Below, piece after piece: positions 9,184 through 18,586 of a DNA stretch of 64,000 bases. This DNA is from Candidatus Roslinia caecavium. GTDB taxonomy: Bacteria > Bacillota > Clostridia > Monoglobales > Monoglobaceae. The stretch covers positions 144,982 to 208,981 of the forward strand of contig CAJFTO010000002.1 in assembly GCA_904419955.1 (NCBI GenBank). The letters run 5' to 3'. Below the pieces are notes generated by a model, which saw only the letters and a program-made list of their open reading frames with translations, was not told the origin of the DNA and did no database searches. The first letter of the stretch is position 1. Each line of letters starts with the position of its first letter. The position numbers and the translations under genes are program-made.

Positions 9184-9687
9184 TCACGACATATACGACG
9201 TGTTTTCCCAATAGTTTGATCCGTATACCGCCTCGTCGTAGGCTACCGTTACGCAGCCGACGTTCGGGTCGGGGTCGGCTACTCTTACCCGATTCACAAC
9301 TCTTTGGCTCAGCGTTCCCCCGCTTACCTCGTAGCCGTATATCACGACCCAGTGTCCGCCCTGATATGCAATATCCGGTTTTCTGCCCGGATAATCGGCG
9401 CCTACGCAGCACAGAAGCGGTTTATTTTTGTCGATATGTTTGCTTATCTGCTCTCTCGTCGGGAACGCCGCTGTGGTGTATACGTAATTTTTTATTCCGA
9501 GCTTCCATAAAAGATCGGACGCCGAGCCCATTTGGCCGTTTCTGAAGTTGGGATCGTTTTGTATGATCCGATTCGTCCTGTCGATCTTATCGCTTCTCAT
9601 ACAGTTATATATCATTATAGCGGCGCTCACCCAGCAGTCGTTGTCGCGCTGCATAGGATCGTATGTAAAGTTTGCGACTGTCGGCAT
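9184..9687 (-). CDS. Papain-like (C39-type) cysteine peptidase, no signal peptide
   Basis: The 167-residue protein has the layout of a small papain-fold peptidase of the C39_2-like group. The likely triad is Cys18 in RDNDCWVSAA, His112 in QGGHWVVIYGYE and Asp138 in RVADPDP. I start at the ATG at 9687 because AAAGGAGATGTGAAT precedes it; a longer frame back to 9744 would overlap the upstream gene and lacks a ribosome-binding site. There is no signal peptide or membrane helix, so it acts inside the cell or leaves by an unrecognised route. It lies 53 nt behind the unknown gene at 9741-11138 and probably shares its transcript. The substrate is unknown; the neighbour and the SLH proteins are candidates. 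A non-peptidase papain-fold role (amidase, transglutaminase) is possible. Confidence 0.75.
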   Translation of the reverse strand: MPTVANFTYDPMQRDNDCWVSAAIMIYNCMRSDKIDRTNRIIQNDPNFRNGQMGSASDLLWKLGIKNYVYTTAAFPTREQISKHIDKNKPLLCCVGADYPGRKPDIAYQGGHWVVIYGYEVSGGTLSQRVVNRVRVADPDPNVGCVTVAYDEAVYGSNYWENTSYMS

Positions 9688-9740
9688 ATTCACATCTCCT
9701 TTATTTATTAAATAATATAGATCTCGTCCGTTACTCCGGC

Positions 9741-11138
9741 TCAATCCACATATTCCGGCGTTCCGCCGAGAACATAAGCTACCTGCTGTTCGAGAGGGAC
9801 GCTTCCGCTTATCTCGGGCGAGCCGAACTTCATGGTCACGGACTGCTCGCTCTCGCTGAAATCGACGTCGTTTAGGGTATAGCTATGGTCTACGTCGCCG
9901 AGCGGAATGAAGTCAAAGAGTTTGATCTTGACGTTATTGTCGGTATGGACATACTTTGTAAACTCGGATACGTCTATTTTATTAAATGTGACCTCCACGC
10001 TCGGAGTCCGGCTGACGATAAGCGTCTTAAAGTAGTTGAGCCTGCCGGTCTTACCGAAGAGTTCGCCTGTCGAGAACTCGCCGCCCTGGAGTTTATAGCC
10101 GTCGGCGTTCGGGTCGCCGGTCTTGTTTTTAATCTCCTCGAGGATATTGACCGAGTACCATCCGGTCTTGTTGTCGCTCGAAAGGCTCAGCGGCAGAACG
10201 CTCAGCGCGGTCACGCCGGGATAAGTTATCTTCAAGGAGAAAGACGTTTCCGACGACGTGTAGTCGCTGATGTTTACGACCGAAGAATGTTCGACCTGTA
10301 TTTCGAGAAGCGTTCCTAACGGGATAGGTATCTTGGCTTTGGACTCGACGTATACGTCGCACTCCTCTTCAGAGAAAGAATCGCCGGAGATACTTATGGT
10401 AAAGGCGTTAGAGTCGGTCTTTAGAGATCCGATAAGCTGATTCGCGGACGGCAGCTTATCGAAGCCTACGTAATACGCGTCGTCGCCGGTCTGCATGCCG
10501 CCGTTTTTTGAACTTGGCGTCTTGGCGTTTTGGATCGCGGCCTTAAGCGCGGCGGTCGCCTGCGCGGCGCGGGAGTGAAGATTGTACGCCTGGCCCGACG
10601 CCTCGATATATGTCGCGATCGAGTCTCTGAGCGAGCTCAGCGTTATCGGCAGGTTGTCGCAGTTCTCAGTTATCGGTCCGTACAGGGCGGTGAGCTGGTT
10701 AAAGACGTCGGCTATCTTGCCGCCGGGCGGCAGAGGGTCGCTGTATTTAAAGTTGGAATTTTCAAACGCTCTGAGTACCGACGCTATCTGGCTCTCGGCC
10801 TCGTTGTCGAGTTCGCTAAGCTGTTTCTGGGTTGTGTTTGAAAACGCGTACACTGAATTTTGCAAAACGGATATATACAGATCCGAAAGTTTTTGATCGC
10901 TGATGCCGGCCTCGCCGCTCGGATCGAATTCAAGCGTTGAGTTCAGGGTCGAGAGCGAAGCGGGATTATAATAAGCGTTCGCGCCGTATGTCAGTCCGTA
11001 GTTGAAACCGGCGGGATAGATCGCCGGCTTGAAGGACGCGTCCACGATAGTCGGGAGCGCCTTTGGCAGCTTCTCCGCCAAAACGTCCGTAAATCGCCGC
11101 TCAAGTTCCGCGTTTATGTCGTTTTTCTGCGTGTTCAT
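9741..11138 (-). CDS. Hypothetical protein with helical N-terminal half and beta-rich C-terminal half
   Basis: I do not recognise this 465-residue protein. Residues about 1-215 are mainly predicted helical, with long amphipathic stretches (for example around LSELDNEAESQIASVLRAF). Residues about 230-465 look beta-rich, with alternating hydrophobic residues (FTISISGDSF, SFSLKITYPGV, VEVTFNKIDV). There is no signal peptide, lipobox or clear membrane helix. The start at 11138 is set by GGAGGTAAAATC; an in-frame upstream ATG at 11195 has no such site. It is co-directional with and directly upstream of a papain-like peptidase, and both sit between two SLH genes, which suggests a surface- or secretion-linked role (inference only). 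Confidence 0.7.
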   Translation of the reverse strand: MNTQKNDINAELERRFTDVLAEKLPKALPTIVDASFKPAIYPAGFNYGLTYGANAYYNPASLSTLNSTLEFDPSGEAGISDQKLSDLYISVLQNSVYAFSNTTQKQLSELDNEAESQIASVLRAFENSNFKYSDPLPPGGKIADVFNQLTALYGPITENCDNLPITLSSLRDSIATYIEASGQAYNLHSRAAQATAALKAAIQNAKTPSSKNGGMQTGDDAYYVGFDKLPSANQLIGSLKTDSNAFTISISGDSFSEEECDVYVESKAKIPIPLGTLLEIQVEHSSVVNISDYTSSETSFSLKITYPGVTALSVLPLSLSSDNKTGWYSVNILEEIKNKTGDPNADGYKLQGGEFSTGELFGKTGRLNYFKTLIVSRTPSVEVTFNKIDVSEFTKYVHTDNNVKIKLFDFIPLGDVDHSYTLNDVDFSESEQSVTMKFGSPEISGSVPLEQQVAYVLGGTPEYVD

Positions 11139-11195
11139 GATTTTACCTCCTGATATTTTTTCACATCCGGATGTTATGTATATACTATAACACAA

Positions 11196-11242
11196 TTAGA
11201 ATTATATATTTTAAACGCGTAGCGTTTAGAATTATGTGTCAA
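11196..11242 (-). promoter_or_regulatory. Candidate control region of the unknown-protein/peptidase pair
   Basis: A TTGACA -35-like box (11242-11237, minus strand) adjoins two direct copies of TTAGAATTAT at 11196 and 11226, exactly 30 bp apart, with an AAACGCGTAGCGTTT near-palindrome between them. No good -10 sits at 17 nt, so the promoter assignment is weak, but the symmetric arrangement suggests a regulator site. The remaining bases to 11481 hold only a terminator. Confidence 0.35.
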
Positions 11243-11335
11243 GAGGTTTTTGGAAAATTTATTAATTTATGTAAACTTTAAGCAAAGTGTTTTTTGATTT
11301 GAAACCATGTTCTAATTAAGTTTAGATTTATTCTC

Positions 11336-11372
11336 AAATAAAAAGGGCGCCGCGGTTTCCCGCGGACGCCCT
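11336..11372 (-). terminator. Rho-independent terminator downstream of the second SLH gene
   Basis: On the minus strand AGGGCGTCCGCGG pairs with CCGCGGCGCCCT through a GAAA-type loop, followed by TTTTTATTTG. It lies about 110 nt after the stop at 11482 and isolates the SLH transcript from the next gene. Confidence 0.85.
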
Positions 11373-11481
11373 GTATATGGGTTTGCATTTTAGCTTTGTT
11401 ATTTTTGATTTACAAATCGTCATGCTTCAACATACTCTACATTTATGTTAGAAATGCTGAATTTAACGTTATTTGTATCAT

Positions 11482-13909
11482 TTATTCGTTTGCGTTAAGA
11501 ACTACGCCTAAAAGTCCCTGAATCCTTCCGTTGGTTGCATTAGGCTCCCATGAGATAGTATGCTCGCCGGCTGTCAGTTCTATCTGACCGGATAAGATCG
11601 TCCAATTTCTATCATACGCTTGTCCATATGCCGGCAATCCTGTCACACTTCCGCCGTCAATGAACGGAGTTTCCGCATTATCCAGCGTTACCGACGGATA
11701 TCTGTTGTTATATTCAAGCGCCATCATGCTAAACGTATATGTTCCAGGTTCGCTGATGCTGAACGTAACGCTTCCACTTGCATTCGCATTTAAAGCTACT
11801 TTATTGTAGTTGTAAAGCGTTAAACTATCGACCGAACCAAACGGAGCGCCTAAAGCTTCGTAACCTTCTTGATCAGAAAGCGTAAATACTGTACTGTCGT
11901 TTGTCGACAATCCAAGATCTTCAACATCATATGCTACGCCTACTACATTATAAGCTTCAGATACAACCGCCATACCAGTAGAGTCGATAACCGTACCGGA
12001 ATAATTGGTTCCGTCGCCTGTTACCGCTGCATAGACATAACTGCCTATATCATCCGCCGTAAGCGTATACGTATTGTTCGTAGCGCTGTCTATCACCGTA
12101 GCGCTTGTAGCAATATTCTCAGCGGTAAGGTCGTTACTGCTCGCTCTATACCACTGATATGTTACCTGACCGTCCTCCGGAATAGGATCAACCGCTACGC
12201 TAAGCTGTTGTCCCTCTTGAGCAATACCGCTGACCGTGGCAGATGTAAGGGGCGCTACAGACGACGTTTCCGCTACCACGTCCAAGCCGCCGCTTTCGTT
12301 TACAGACAGTTCAAAACCGTCGTCGTCAAATAAGGTAAATTTACCGTCCAAGCTGTCGCCGGAAACGTACTGGATAACGTTAGTAAAGGCGCCTTTAGAG
12401 TTCTTTTCAAAGTTTATGGGAGTTGTGTTGGTTACATTCTCCGCTTTTACCGCTTTTCCACCGCCAACCTCTGCATAAATATTGGCCTCCTGGCAGTTAT
12501 CGTCAAAGGTGTTATTGCCCATTATCGTAAGATTCTTTCCGCTGAATACTACCGACGCCGCGCTTGCGTGCGTAGACGTACAATTCTCAAACGCTACTCC
12601 GTCAATAACAAGCGTGCCATTCTGCTTTGAGCAGACAGCGGATCTATCGCTTGTAGCTATATCTTTAACAGTTATATTTTTTAAGGTTATCGTGCCGCCG
12701 GAAGCCTCTATCGGAGTGCTTGCATAAGTACTCTCGGGATTTCCGGCAAAAGTGAACGTATAGTCGGTACCGTCAAGAGTTACATTAACGTTTGCGCCGT
12801 TTGCAACCAATATCGACGGCGTAGACGAAGCTATGATATTAGTCGATAATACAATACCTTCCTTAGCCGCCTTTATTGTTACATCTTTAGTAAAGTTTGC
12901 CTGACTGGTTATTTCAGCGTTCTCGAGTAATGTGATCTCAGCCGAGTTGGTCGCGGTATTAGCCGCCGTTACAGCCGCCGCAAAGCTCTCGTAATTCTGA
13001 GCTTCTCCGTCGTCAAGCGCTACGCTTGCTACGGCAACAGCCGTAGCTGTTGGAACAGGCGTAGCCGTAGGTTCAGCCGTTGCCGGAGCAGTAGCTGTCG
13101 GAGCGGGCGTAGCCGTAGGTTCTGCGCTCGGCTCAGCAGTGGCCGGAGCAGTAGGCTCTGCCGAAGGTTCTGCTGTTGCCGGAGCAGTAGGTTCGGCGGT
13201 AGCTTCGCCCGCAGGAGCTGCGAATGCCGCGTTTATCGTTACTGCGCTTGCCGGCATTTCAAAAGTATAATAATTATCTCTATCCTGAACAGGCGTTATC
13301 TGAATATTGTCCGGCGTCGAGGTAAACTCGACTTCGTCGCCTTCCGTTGTGGGTACGGCTTTGAGAGTTACCGTATCGCCCGCGTTCAAGTTCTCCAGAG
13401 AAGAAACCAGTGATTCCGAAGTCGTATAAGGAGTAAATTTAAACTGTACGAAAGTCACCTTTGTTCCTTCGCCATATATGTAATAGTCATATCCTGGCTG
13501 CATTGTTATATTATTATCATATGTATCTTTTGAAGCAGGCGTAGTCTCTATTAAATATTTACCTGTCGCTTCTCCTTGTTTAGCTTCTATAACTTTGAAA
13601 TTTTTATTGGCCCCAATCTGATACCTTAAGTCTAACTGGCCTTTTACAGACGCTGTGAGTTTAACAACCGTTCCACTTTGCGGCAGATTTAAATCAGTAG
13701 GCGTGCCGCTGTAACCAGCAGGTCTAGGATTACCGTCTCCAGACATGCCGTTTCCATCAGTAGTATATTTCCAGTTTGAAGGCGTATCTTCAGCTTGTCT
13801 GTTGTCAAGAGGATCTATAGTGAGCATACCTCCTACTGTAAACGCTTCCGGATCTCCTATGCCATTATACTTAGACTGATCGTCTGCAGCAACCCATGTA
13901 ACAGTTTTT
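11482..13909 (-). CDS. Second giant SLH protein, C-terminal part (downstream of a frameshift)
   Basis: This open frame is the continuation of the SLH gene at 13857-18188 in another reading frame. Translating from the A5 run at 13909-13905 gives ...TEKTVTWVAADDQSKYNGIG and then the frame ending at 11482. The first part matches a module present upstream (compare its YDYYIYGEGTKVTFVQFKFTP with HQYILYTRGVTGQFLGFEFAP in the N-terminal part). After a Thr/Pro/Ala-rich linker (about 13050-13230) comes a beta-helix-like region (ITLKNITVKDIATS), an Ig-like segment (GQQLSVAVDPIPEDGQVTYQWYR) and a C-terminal CBM-like module. An ATG at 13827 has AGGAGGT before it, so separate re-initiation is possible, but homology continues upstream of it. 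No catalytic motif was seen. Confidence 0.8.
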
Positions 13910-16900
13910 CAGTATCTAAAGACTCTTCACCTTCTGTAACAAACTGAACATCACCGCCTACTACTTCGCCAATAGAGGCCGTATAAGTTGTAGGTTCTGT
14001 CGACGGTACATTTGTCTCAACTATAAAATACTGGAGCTGATCCTTTCCGTCGGGATCCGTCGTCAGCGTATCGGTATACTTAGGGAGATTGCCCGTCAGC
14101 GAAGCGCTTGAACCTGCGAAGTCCTCAGCATAACCGTCGATCCAGATCGTAGGTTTGCCCGCGGCTTCGTCGGTGTTCTGGATATTACCGTCTACCGTCA
14201 AAGCGGACGTTCTGGTAACGTTCGCGCCCTTCGATACTTCTATACCGCCGAACTCGTTGCCGCTTACGTCAAGTATACTATCGGCTACTACGTTGACCAA
14301 CGCGCCGTTTACCAGCAAACCCGCGTCGCCGCCCGAAAGGCTGACTCCGTTTAGGTATACTATAGTCTGGTTAGTGGTCGTAGTCGGTTCGTCTGGATTT
14401 ATCGCAGAAGCGTCGTACGCCTGAAGCGCATACTGGCCGCTCCAACCCTCGCCCTGGTCTACTACCGCTATATTGATGTTCTCAAACGCAACAAGACCGC
14501 TTGTTACAACTATACCGTCCTTATCGGAAGCTCCCGTAGCCTGAGGCGTGACCGTTATGGTCTTCTCAGCGTCCGCGCCCTTTATCGTAACGGGGTTGGT
14601 TCTGCTTATAGCTATCGTAGCGTCCGACGTTATGTCCTCTGCGACCGTGATGGTCTCGATGTCTTCGTTAGCGAGAGCCGTCTGCAGCTCGTCCAACGTT
14701 CTTACAGTAGCCTCGGTCACAGGAGTTGCGCTGGGTTCAGCCGTAGGCTCCGCAGTCGGTTCCGCGGTCGGTTCTGCCGTAGGTTCGGGAACGGCTTCTC
14801 CGAAGAGAGCCGTGAGCGTCAAGTCGCTCTCGGGCATTGTGAAGCTGTAGTAACCTTCAGCGCCGTCGATAGCAGTTATCGTTACGCCCTCTACGCTCGA
14901 CGTGATGTTAGCAACGTCTATAGCAGGAACGGCGTGCAGATATACCGTCTCGCCGCCTTCGTAGCCCGTGTAGTCTTCCGCAAGCTCAGCCGCTGCCGCG
15001 TCGTTCGCAACAACTTTGAGCGCAGTCAAATATGAACCTCTATTTTGCGTAAGCGAAATAGTTACTTGACCGGATTCCGCAACAGTAAACGCGCCTTGAG
15101 CAACACCCACATTTATGCTGCTCTCGCCTTCCGTACCCATCCAAGTCATGGATCCAATTCGCGTCTGGTTCTCATAGGTATTGATTGCAGCGCCGCCGTT
15201 TACAGATACGGACCAGCCTCTGCCGTCATACTCTCTCTGAAGCAGATAAATCGTATAATCGCCGGCCGCTAAGTCGAACGTTAACGCCTCCTCAACAACG
15301 CTACTATACTGAGGATACTCGGTCAATAACGTATCCGCCGCCCCAAATAATGTATCCGCCAAACCTGCGTAATTTTCATTTGCGCTAAACGTAGCGTCGC
15401 TTGGATAACTCTGAACGTCTCCAGTCGTTATATCGCCTATTTTATAAGTTGTTCCGGCAACTTTTGGCTCCGGTTCTGCCGTGGGTTCCGCCGTAGGCTC
15501 AGCCGTGGGTTCCATACCCGGAACCGAGTCTACGACTTCAAAAGTAGCCGTCGGAGCATCCGTTCCAGTTTTATCAAGCGTTAAAGTATACGTATCCGGT
15601 TCTACCGGAGCCGTAGGTTCAGCCGTAGCTTCGCCAGCAGGAGCGGTAGGCTCCGCCGTCGGTTCTGCGGTCGGTTCGGGAACAGCTTCTCCGAAGAGAG
15701 CCGTGAGCGTTAAGTCGCTCTCGGGCATTGTGAAGCTGTAGTAGCCCTCGGCGCCGTCTATCGCAGTCACCGTCACGCCTTCTACGCTCGAGGTGATGTT
15801 AGCCGCGTCTATAGCGGGATCAGCGTGGAGATATACCGTCTCGCCGCCTTCGTAGCCCGTATAGTCTTCCGCGAGCTCAGCCGCAGCCGCAGCGCTCGGA
15901 GCGAACTCAAAACCTAAGAACTGACCCGTAACGCCTCTTGTATACAGGATGTACTGATGTCCTTCTACTATATTAAATTCGCTTGTAACTGCTCCGCCGC
16001 CTTCAGGAACAGTTTCCGTATCGGCTTGCTCGGAATCTATCGTGTTATCCCACAGACGTATCGTTCTGTCTCCTGCCGCTACGCCGACATATGTCGTCAG
16101 CGTACCGTTCGCTTTCGCGTTGACCAACAGCGTAGTCTGATTATCAGAGTTTTGAGGGATCTGACCGCCCGCGCTGGTCACAGAATCTACGTGCGCCGTT
16201 ATGTTCGAAGTACCGCCCATGCGGAATATGAACTGGTAGCCTTCGCCAAAACCGTCGACCGAATACTGGCTTTCAGCCGCCGAAGCCGCCCATACAGCCG
16301 TTACTGTCAGGTTATCGTCGTCGAATATAACTTCGTCGTTGCCGAACGAAGTCGAGCTTGTCGGATAGTATACCGAGTTTGCCGAAGTCGCCGGGGTAGT
16401 CGGTTCAGCCGGAGCCTCGGTCGGCTCAGCCGGAGCTTCCGTAGCCTGGCCGGGAACTTCATCCACTACCTCGAATGTAGCGGCGTCCGCTTCGGTACCC
16501 GTCTTATCGAGCGTCAGCGTATATGTATCGGGTTCTACCGGAGCCGTAGGCTCTGCAGTAGCTTCGCCTGCCGGAGCCGTGGGTTCGCCCGCGGGAGCCG
16601 TCGGCTCAGCCGTAGGTTCGCCTGCCGGAGTCGTCGGTTCCGCAGGTTCCTGAGTAGGAGCCGGAGACGGCGGAGCCGTTACGTCCGTGATCGTTATCTC
16701 TATAGTCGAACCCTCCGGAACGTTTTCGGGGATCGTAAAGGTGATATCGCCCGTCTCGGGGTCTACCGTTACGTCTTCAATCGTTATATCGTCTTCGCCT
16801 TCAGGCGTTATGATAACTACGTCAGCGCCGCTTACTATGCTGCCGTCGGACGTCTCGGTATTATATGTAACTTCTTCGCCGGGAACAGCGTAAGCCGTAT

Positions 16901-18188
16901 CGGCGTCAGCCGTAACGTCAACGCCTTCCGGAGCCGAAACTTCCGGACGAGTTACTATAGCTACCGTACCCTCGTCGGGAGTGAATATTGCATAGAATGT
17001 CGTATCGCCCGTTATAACATATGTAGACAGATCTAAAACTTCGTCCGCCGCAGCGTATCTGTCAGTAGACCAACCTACGAACGTGAAGCCTTCCCTTGCG
17101 GGCTCCTCTGTCGGAACCGTGGGATAGCCGCCGGTCTCTATGCTGTCGCTTACTATAACGCCGGATCCGTTGTTATAGTCGAAGTTTACCTCCGCCATAT
17201 TGTCCGCAGTAGCGGTAGGTTGTCCGGGAACAGCCGTAGGCGTAGCCTGACCGGGTCTCAGTGTAGCCGTCGGAGCCGGAGTCCTTCTCGAACCGCCGGT
17301 ACCGCCGCCGCCCCAGCTGGTGATCAGCGAACTGGTATCGTCGTCGGGAGTCGTGTTGACGTCCTCTACCACGTTCGTTCCGCTGGTTACGAGGTTAACG
17401 TTAGGAGAAAGGTTAACTATCTTGCCGCTTATCTGCGAACCCGATACCGTTACCGTACCGCTCGCAGACTCGGAGATAACTATGCCGTCCGCTATAATAC
17501 CGTTTATCGTCAAATCGCCGTTGGACTTAACTACAACGATACCGCTTACGTACTGAGCGTCGACAGTACCGGGCTCAGTGATGTAGAGCTTAACTATGTT
17601 GTCGATTATAGTGACTATCTCCGCTCTTGTAATCGTGTCCTGAGGTCTGAAGCCGTTAGCGTCGCCCTGAACATAACCGTTAGCGGTCATAGCGCCGATC
17701 GACTCCGCAGCCCAATCCGAGATCTGAGCGTAGTCGGAGTATTGGGTTATAGACGTATCGAACGCCGTAACGCCGAACGCGCGAGCTATCGCGGTAGTCG
17801 CTTCTTCACGCGTCATGTTAGAGTTAGGCGTCATCGTGCCGTCGCCGTTGCCGTTGAGCACGCCCGCGGCGTTGAGCTTAAGCACTGCGTCTGCAAACCA
17901 GTCGGATGAAGCGACGTCACTGAACGTGTTAGAGCTTACCGTCGTATACGAAAGCACATTGTTCAAAACCGTCGCTACCTCCGCGCGCGTTATTGAATCG
18001 TCCGGACGGAATGTTCCGTCGCCGTAACCCTGGATAACGCCGCGGTCGCTCCATGTGTCTATAGCGGCCTCGGCCCAGTGTCCTGTGGTATCGTCGAACG
18101 CCGCCGCGGATACTGTGACTACGCTAAGCGTTGATAAAACCATAGCTATAGCAAGTATTGCCGACAGCGCTCTTCTTGTCTTACTCAT
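13857..18188 (-). CDS. Second giant SLH-domain surface protein, N-terminal part (frameshifted)
   Basis: The visible 1443-residue frame is the front of a protein of about 2230 residues. It has a signal peptide (about 1-29), three SLH domains (about 30-205; FRPDDSITRAEV, FRPQDTITRAEI), the same approximately 70-residue domain as the SLH protein at 3274-8787 (SGIVVVKSNGDLTINGIIADG), an InlB-B-like repeat (about 340-400, FTFVGWSTDR), repeated jelly-roll-like modules, PTAEPTAEP linkers and a beta-helix segment near 1260-1370. The last about 15 residues (LLHGLLQTISLSIMA) are out-of-frame: one A missing from the A5 run at 13905-13909 would restore homology into the next frame. The start follows AAGGGGGAAA. 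Likely a wall-anchored structural or glycan-binding protein; whether the full product is made is uncertain. Confidence 0.85.
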   Translation of the reverse strand: MSKTRRALSAILAIAMVLSTLSVVTVSAAAFDDTTGHWAEAAIDTWSDRGVIQGYGDGTFRPDDSITRAEVATVLNNVLSYTTVSSNTFSDVASSDWFADAVLKLNAAGVLNGNGDGTMTPNSNMTREEATTAIARAFGVTAFDTSITQYSDYAQISDWAAESIGAMTANGYVQGDANGFRPQDTITRAEIVTIIDNIVKLYITEPGTVDAQYVSGIVVVKSNGDLTINGIIADGIVISESASGTVTVSGSQISGKIVNLSPNVNLVTSGTNVVEDVNTTPDDDTSSLITSWGGGGTGGSRRTPAPTATLRPGQATPTAVPGQPTATADNMAEVNFDYNNGSGVIVSDSIETGGYPTVPTEEPAREGFTFVGWSTDRYAAADEVLDLSTYVITGDTTFYAIFTPDEGTVAIVTRPEVSAPEGVDVTADADTAYAVPGEEVTYNTETSDGSIVSGADVVIITPEGEDDITIEDVTVDPETGDITFTIPENVPEGSTIEITITDVTAPPSPAPTQEPAEPTTPAGEPTAEPTAPAGEPTAPAGEATAEPTAPVEPDTYTLTLDKTGTEADAATFEVVDEVPGQATEAPAEPTEAPAEPTTPATSANSVYYPTSSTSFGNDEVIFDDDNLTVTAVWAASAAESQYSVDGFGEGYQFIFRMGGTSNITAHVDSVTSAGGQIPQNSDNQTTLLVNAKANGTLTTYVGVAAGDRTIRLWDNTIDSEQADTETVPEGGGAVTSEFNIVEGHQYILYTRGVTGQFLGFEFAPSAAAAAELAEDYTGYEGGETVYLHADPAIDAANITSSVEGVTVTAIDGAEGYYSFTMPESDLTLTALFGEAVPEPTAEPTAEPTAPAGEATAEPTAPVEPDTYTLTLDKTGTDAPTATFEVVDSVPGMEPTAEPTAEPTAEPEPKVAGTTYKIGDITTGDVQSYPSDATFSANENYAGLADTLFGAADTLLTEYPQYSSVVEEALTFDLAAGDYTIYLLQREYDGRGWSVSVNGGAAINTYENQTRIGSMTWMGTEGESSINVGVAQGAFTVAESGQVTISLTQNRGSYLTALKVVANDAAAAELAEDYTGYEGGETVYLHAVPAIDVANITSSVEGVTITAIDGAEGYYSFTMPESDLTLTALFGEAVPEPTAEPTAEPTAEPTAEPSATPVTEATVRTLDELQTALANEDIETITVAEDITSDATIAISRTNPVTIKGADAEKTITVTPQATGASDKDGIVVTSGLVAFENINIAVVDQGEGWSGQYALQAYDASAINPDEPTTTTNQTIVYLNGVSLSGGDAGLLVNGALVNVVADSILDVSGNEFGGIEVSKGANVTRTSALTVDGNIQNTDEAAGKPTIWIDGYAEDFAGSSASLTGNLPKYTDTLTTDPDGKDQLQYFIVETNVPSTEPTTYTASIGEVVGGDVQFVTEGEESLDTEKLLHGLLQTISLSIMA
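14771..15000. repeat. Internal 230-bp module repeat, copy 1
   Basis: This copy and 15662-15891 are nearly identical and equal in length. They encode a module reading VYLHA(V/D)PAID(V/A)ANITSSVEGV followed by an InlB-like SFTMPESDLTLTALFGEA end and a PTAEPT linker. They lie in frame within the second SLH gene. Confidence 0.85.
15662..15891. repeat. Internal 230-bp module repeat, copy 2
   Basis: Partner of 14771-15000, 891 bp away. Flanking linker sequence encoding VEPDTYTLTLDKTGT also recurs near 15550-15610 and 16460-16545, so the duplicated segment is part of a larger module series. Confidence 0.85.
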
Positions 18189-18325
18189 AAGAAAATTTCC
18201 CCCTTTTTTGTATTTTTGAATTTTTTATGAATAATTAATTTATTTTCCTAAGTAAGCATTATTTTATTGAATTACTGAATTTTCTCCTTTTAATTTAAAC
18301 ATTTTGATAACCATATATTGCATTT

Positions 18326-18354
18326 ATTATAACACACTCTTTTATCAATTTCAA
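18326..18354 (-). promoter_or_regulatory. Promoter of the second SLH gene
   Basis: Minus-strand TTGAAA (18354-18349), 17-nt spacer and TATAAT (18331-18326). The leader to the ATG at 18188 is about 130 nt and very T/A rich. Between 18355 and 18481 I see nothing else. Confidence 0.7.
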
Positions 18355-18481
18355 TAACTTTTTTGTATTTCTAAGCACACATTTTATACATTATTCATCA
18401 TATCCAATTTTTGGTTTGATTTTTAGGTCATAATGTCCGCGCGCAGTATATTTTGATTTAGCGTCCATATAAACAAATCGA

Positions 18482-18504
18482 GCCGCCCCAGCTATTAGGG
18501 CGGC
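18482..18504 (-). terminator. Hairpin downstream of the TPR-protein gene
   Basis: GCCGCCC and GGGCGGC form a 7-bp GC-rich stem with a 9-nt loop; the minus-strand tail is TCGATTTGTTT, so it is a modest terminator about 80 nt after the stop at 18587. Confidence 0.55.
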
Positions 18505-18586
18505 CAATAAAAATATTCGCAAATTCGTAGCATTTTATGCAAAATCAACCTTGACGCAAAATATGTTACAAGAATTTTTTCAGTAT

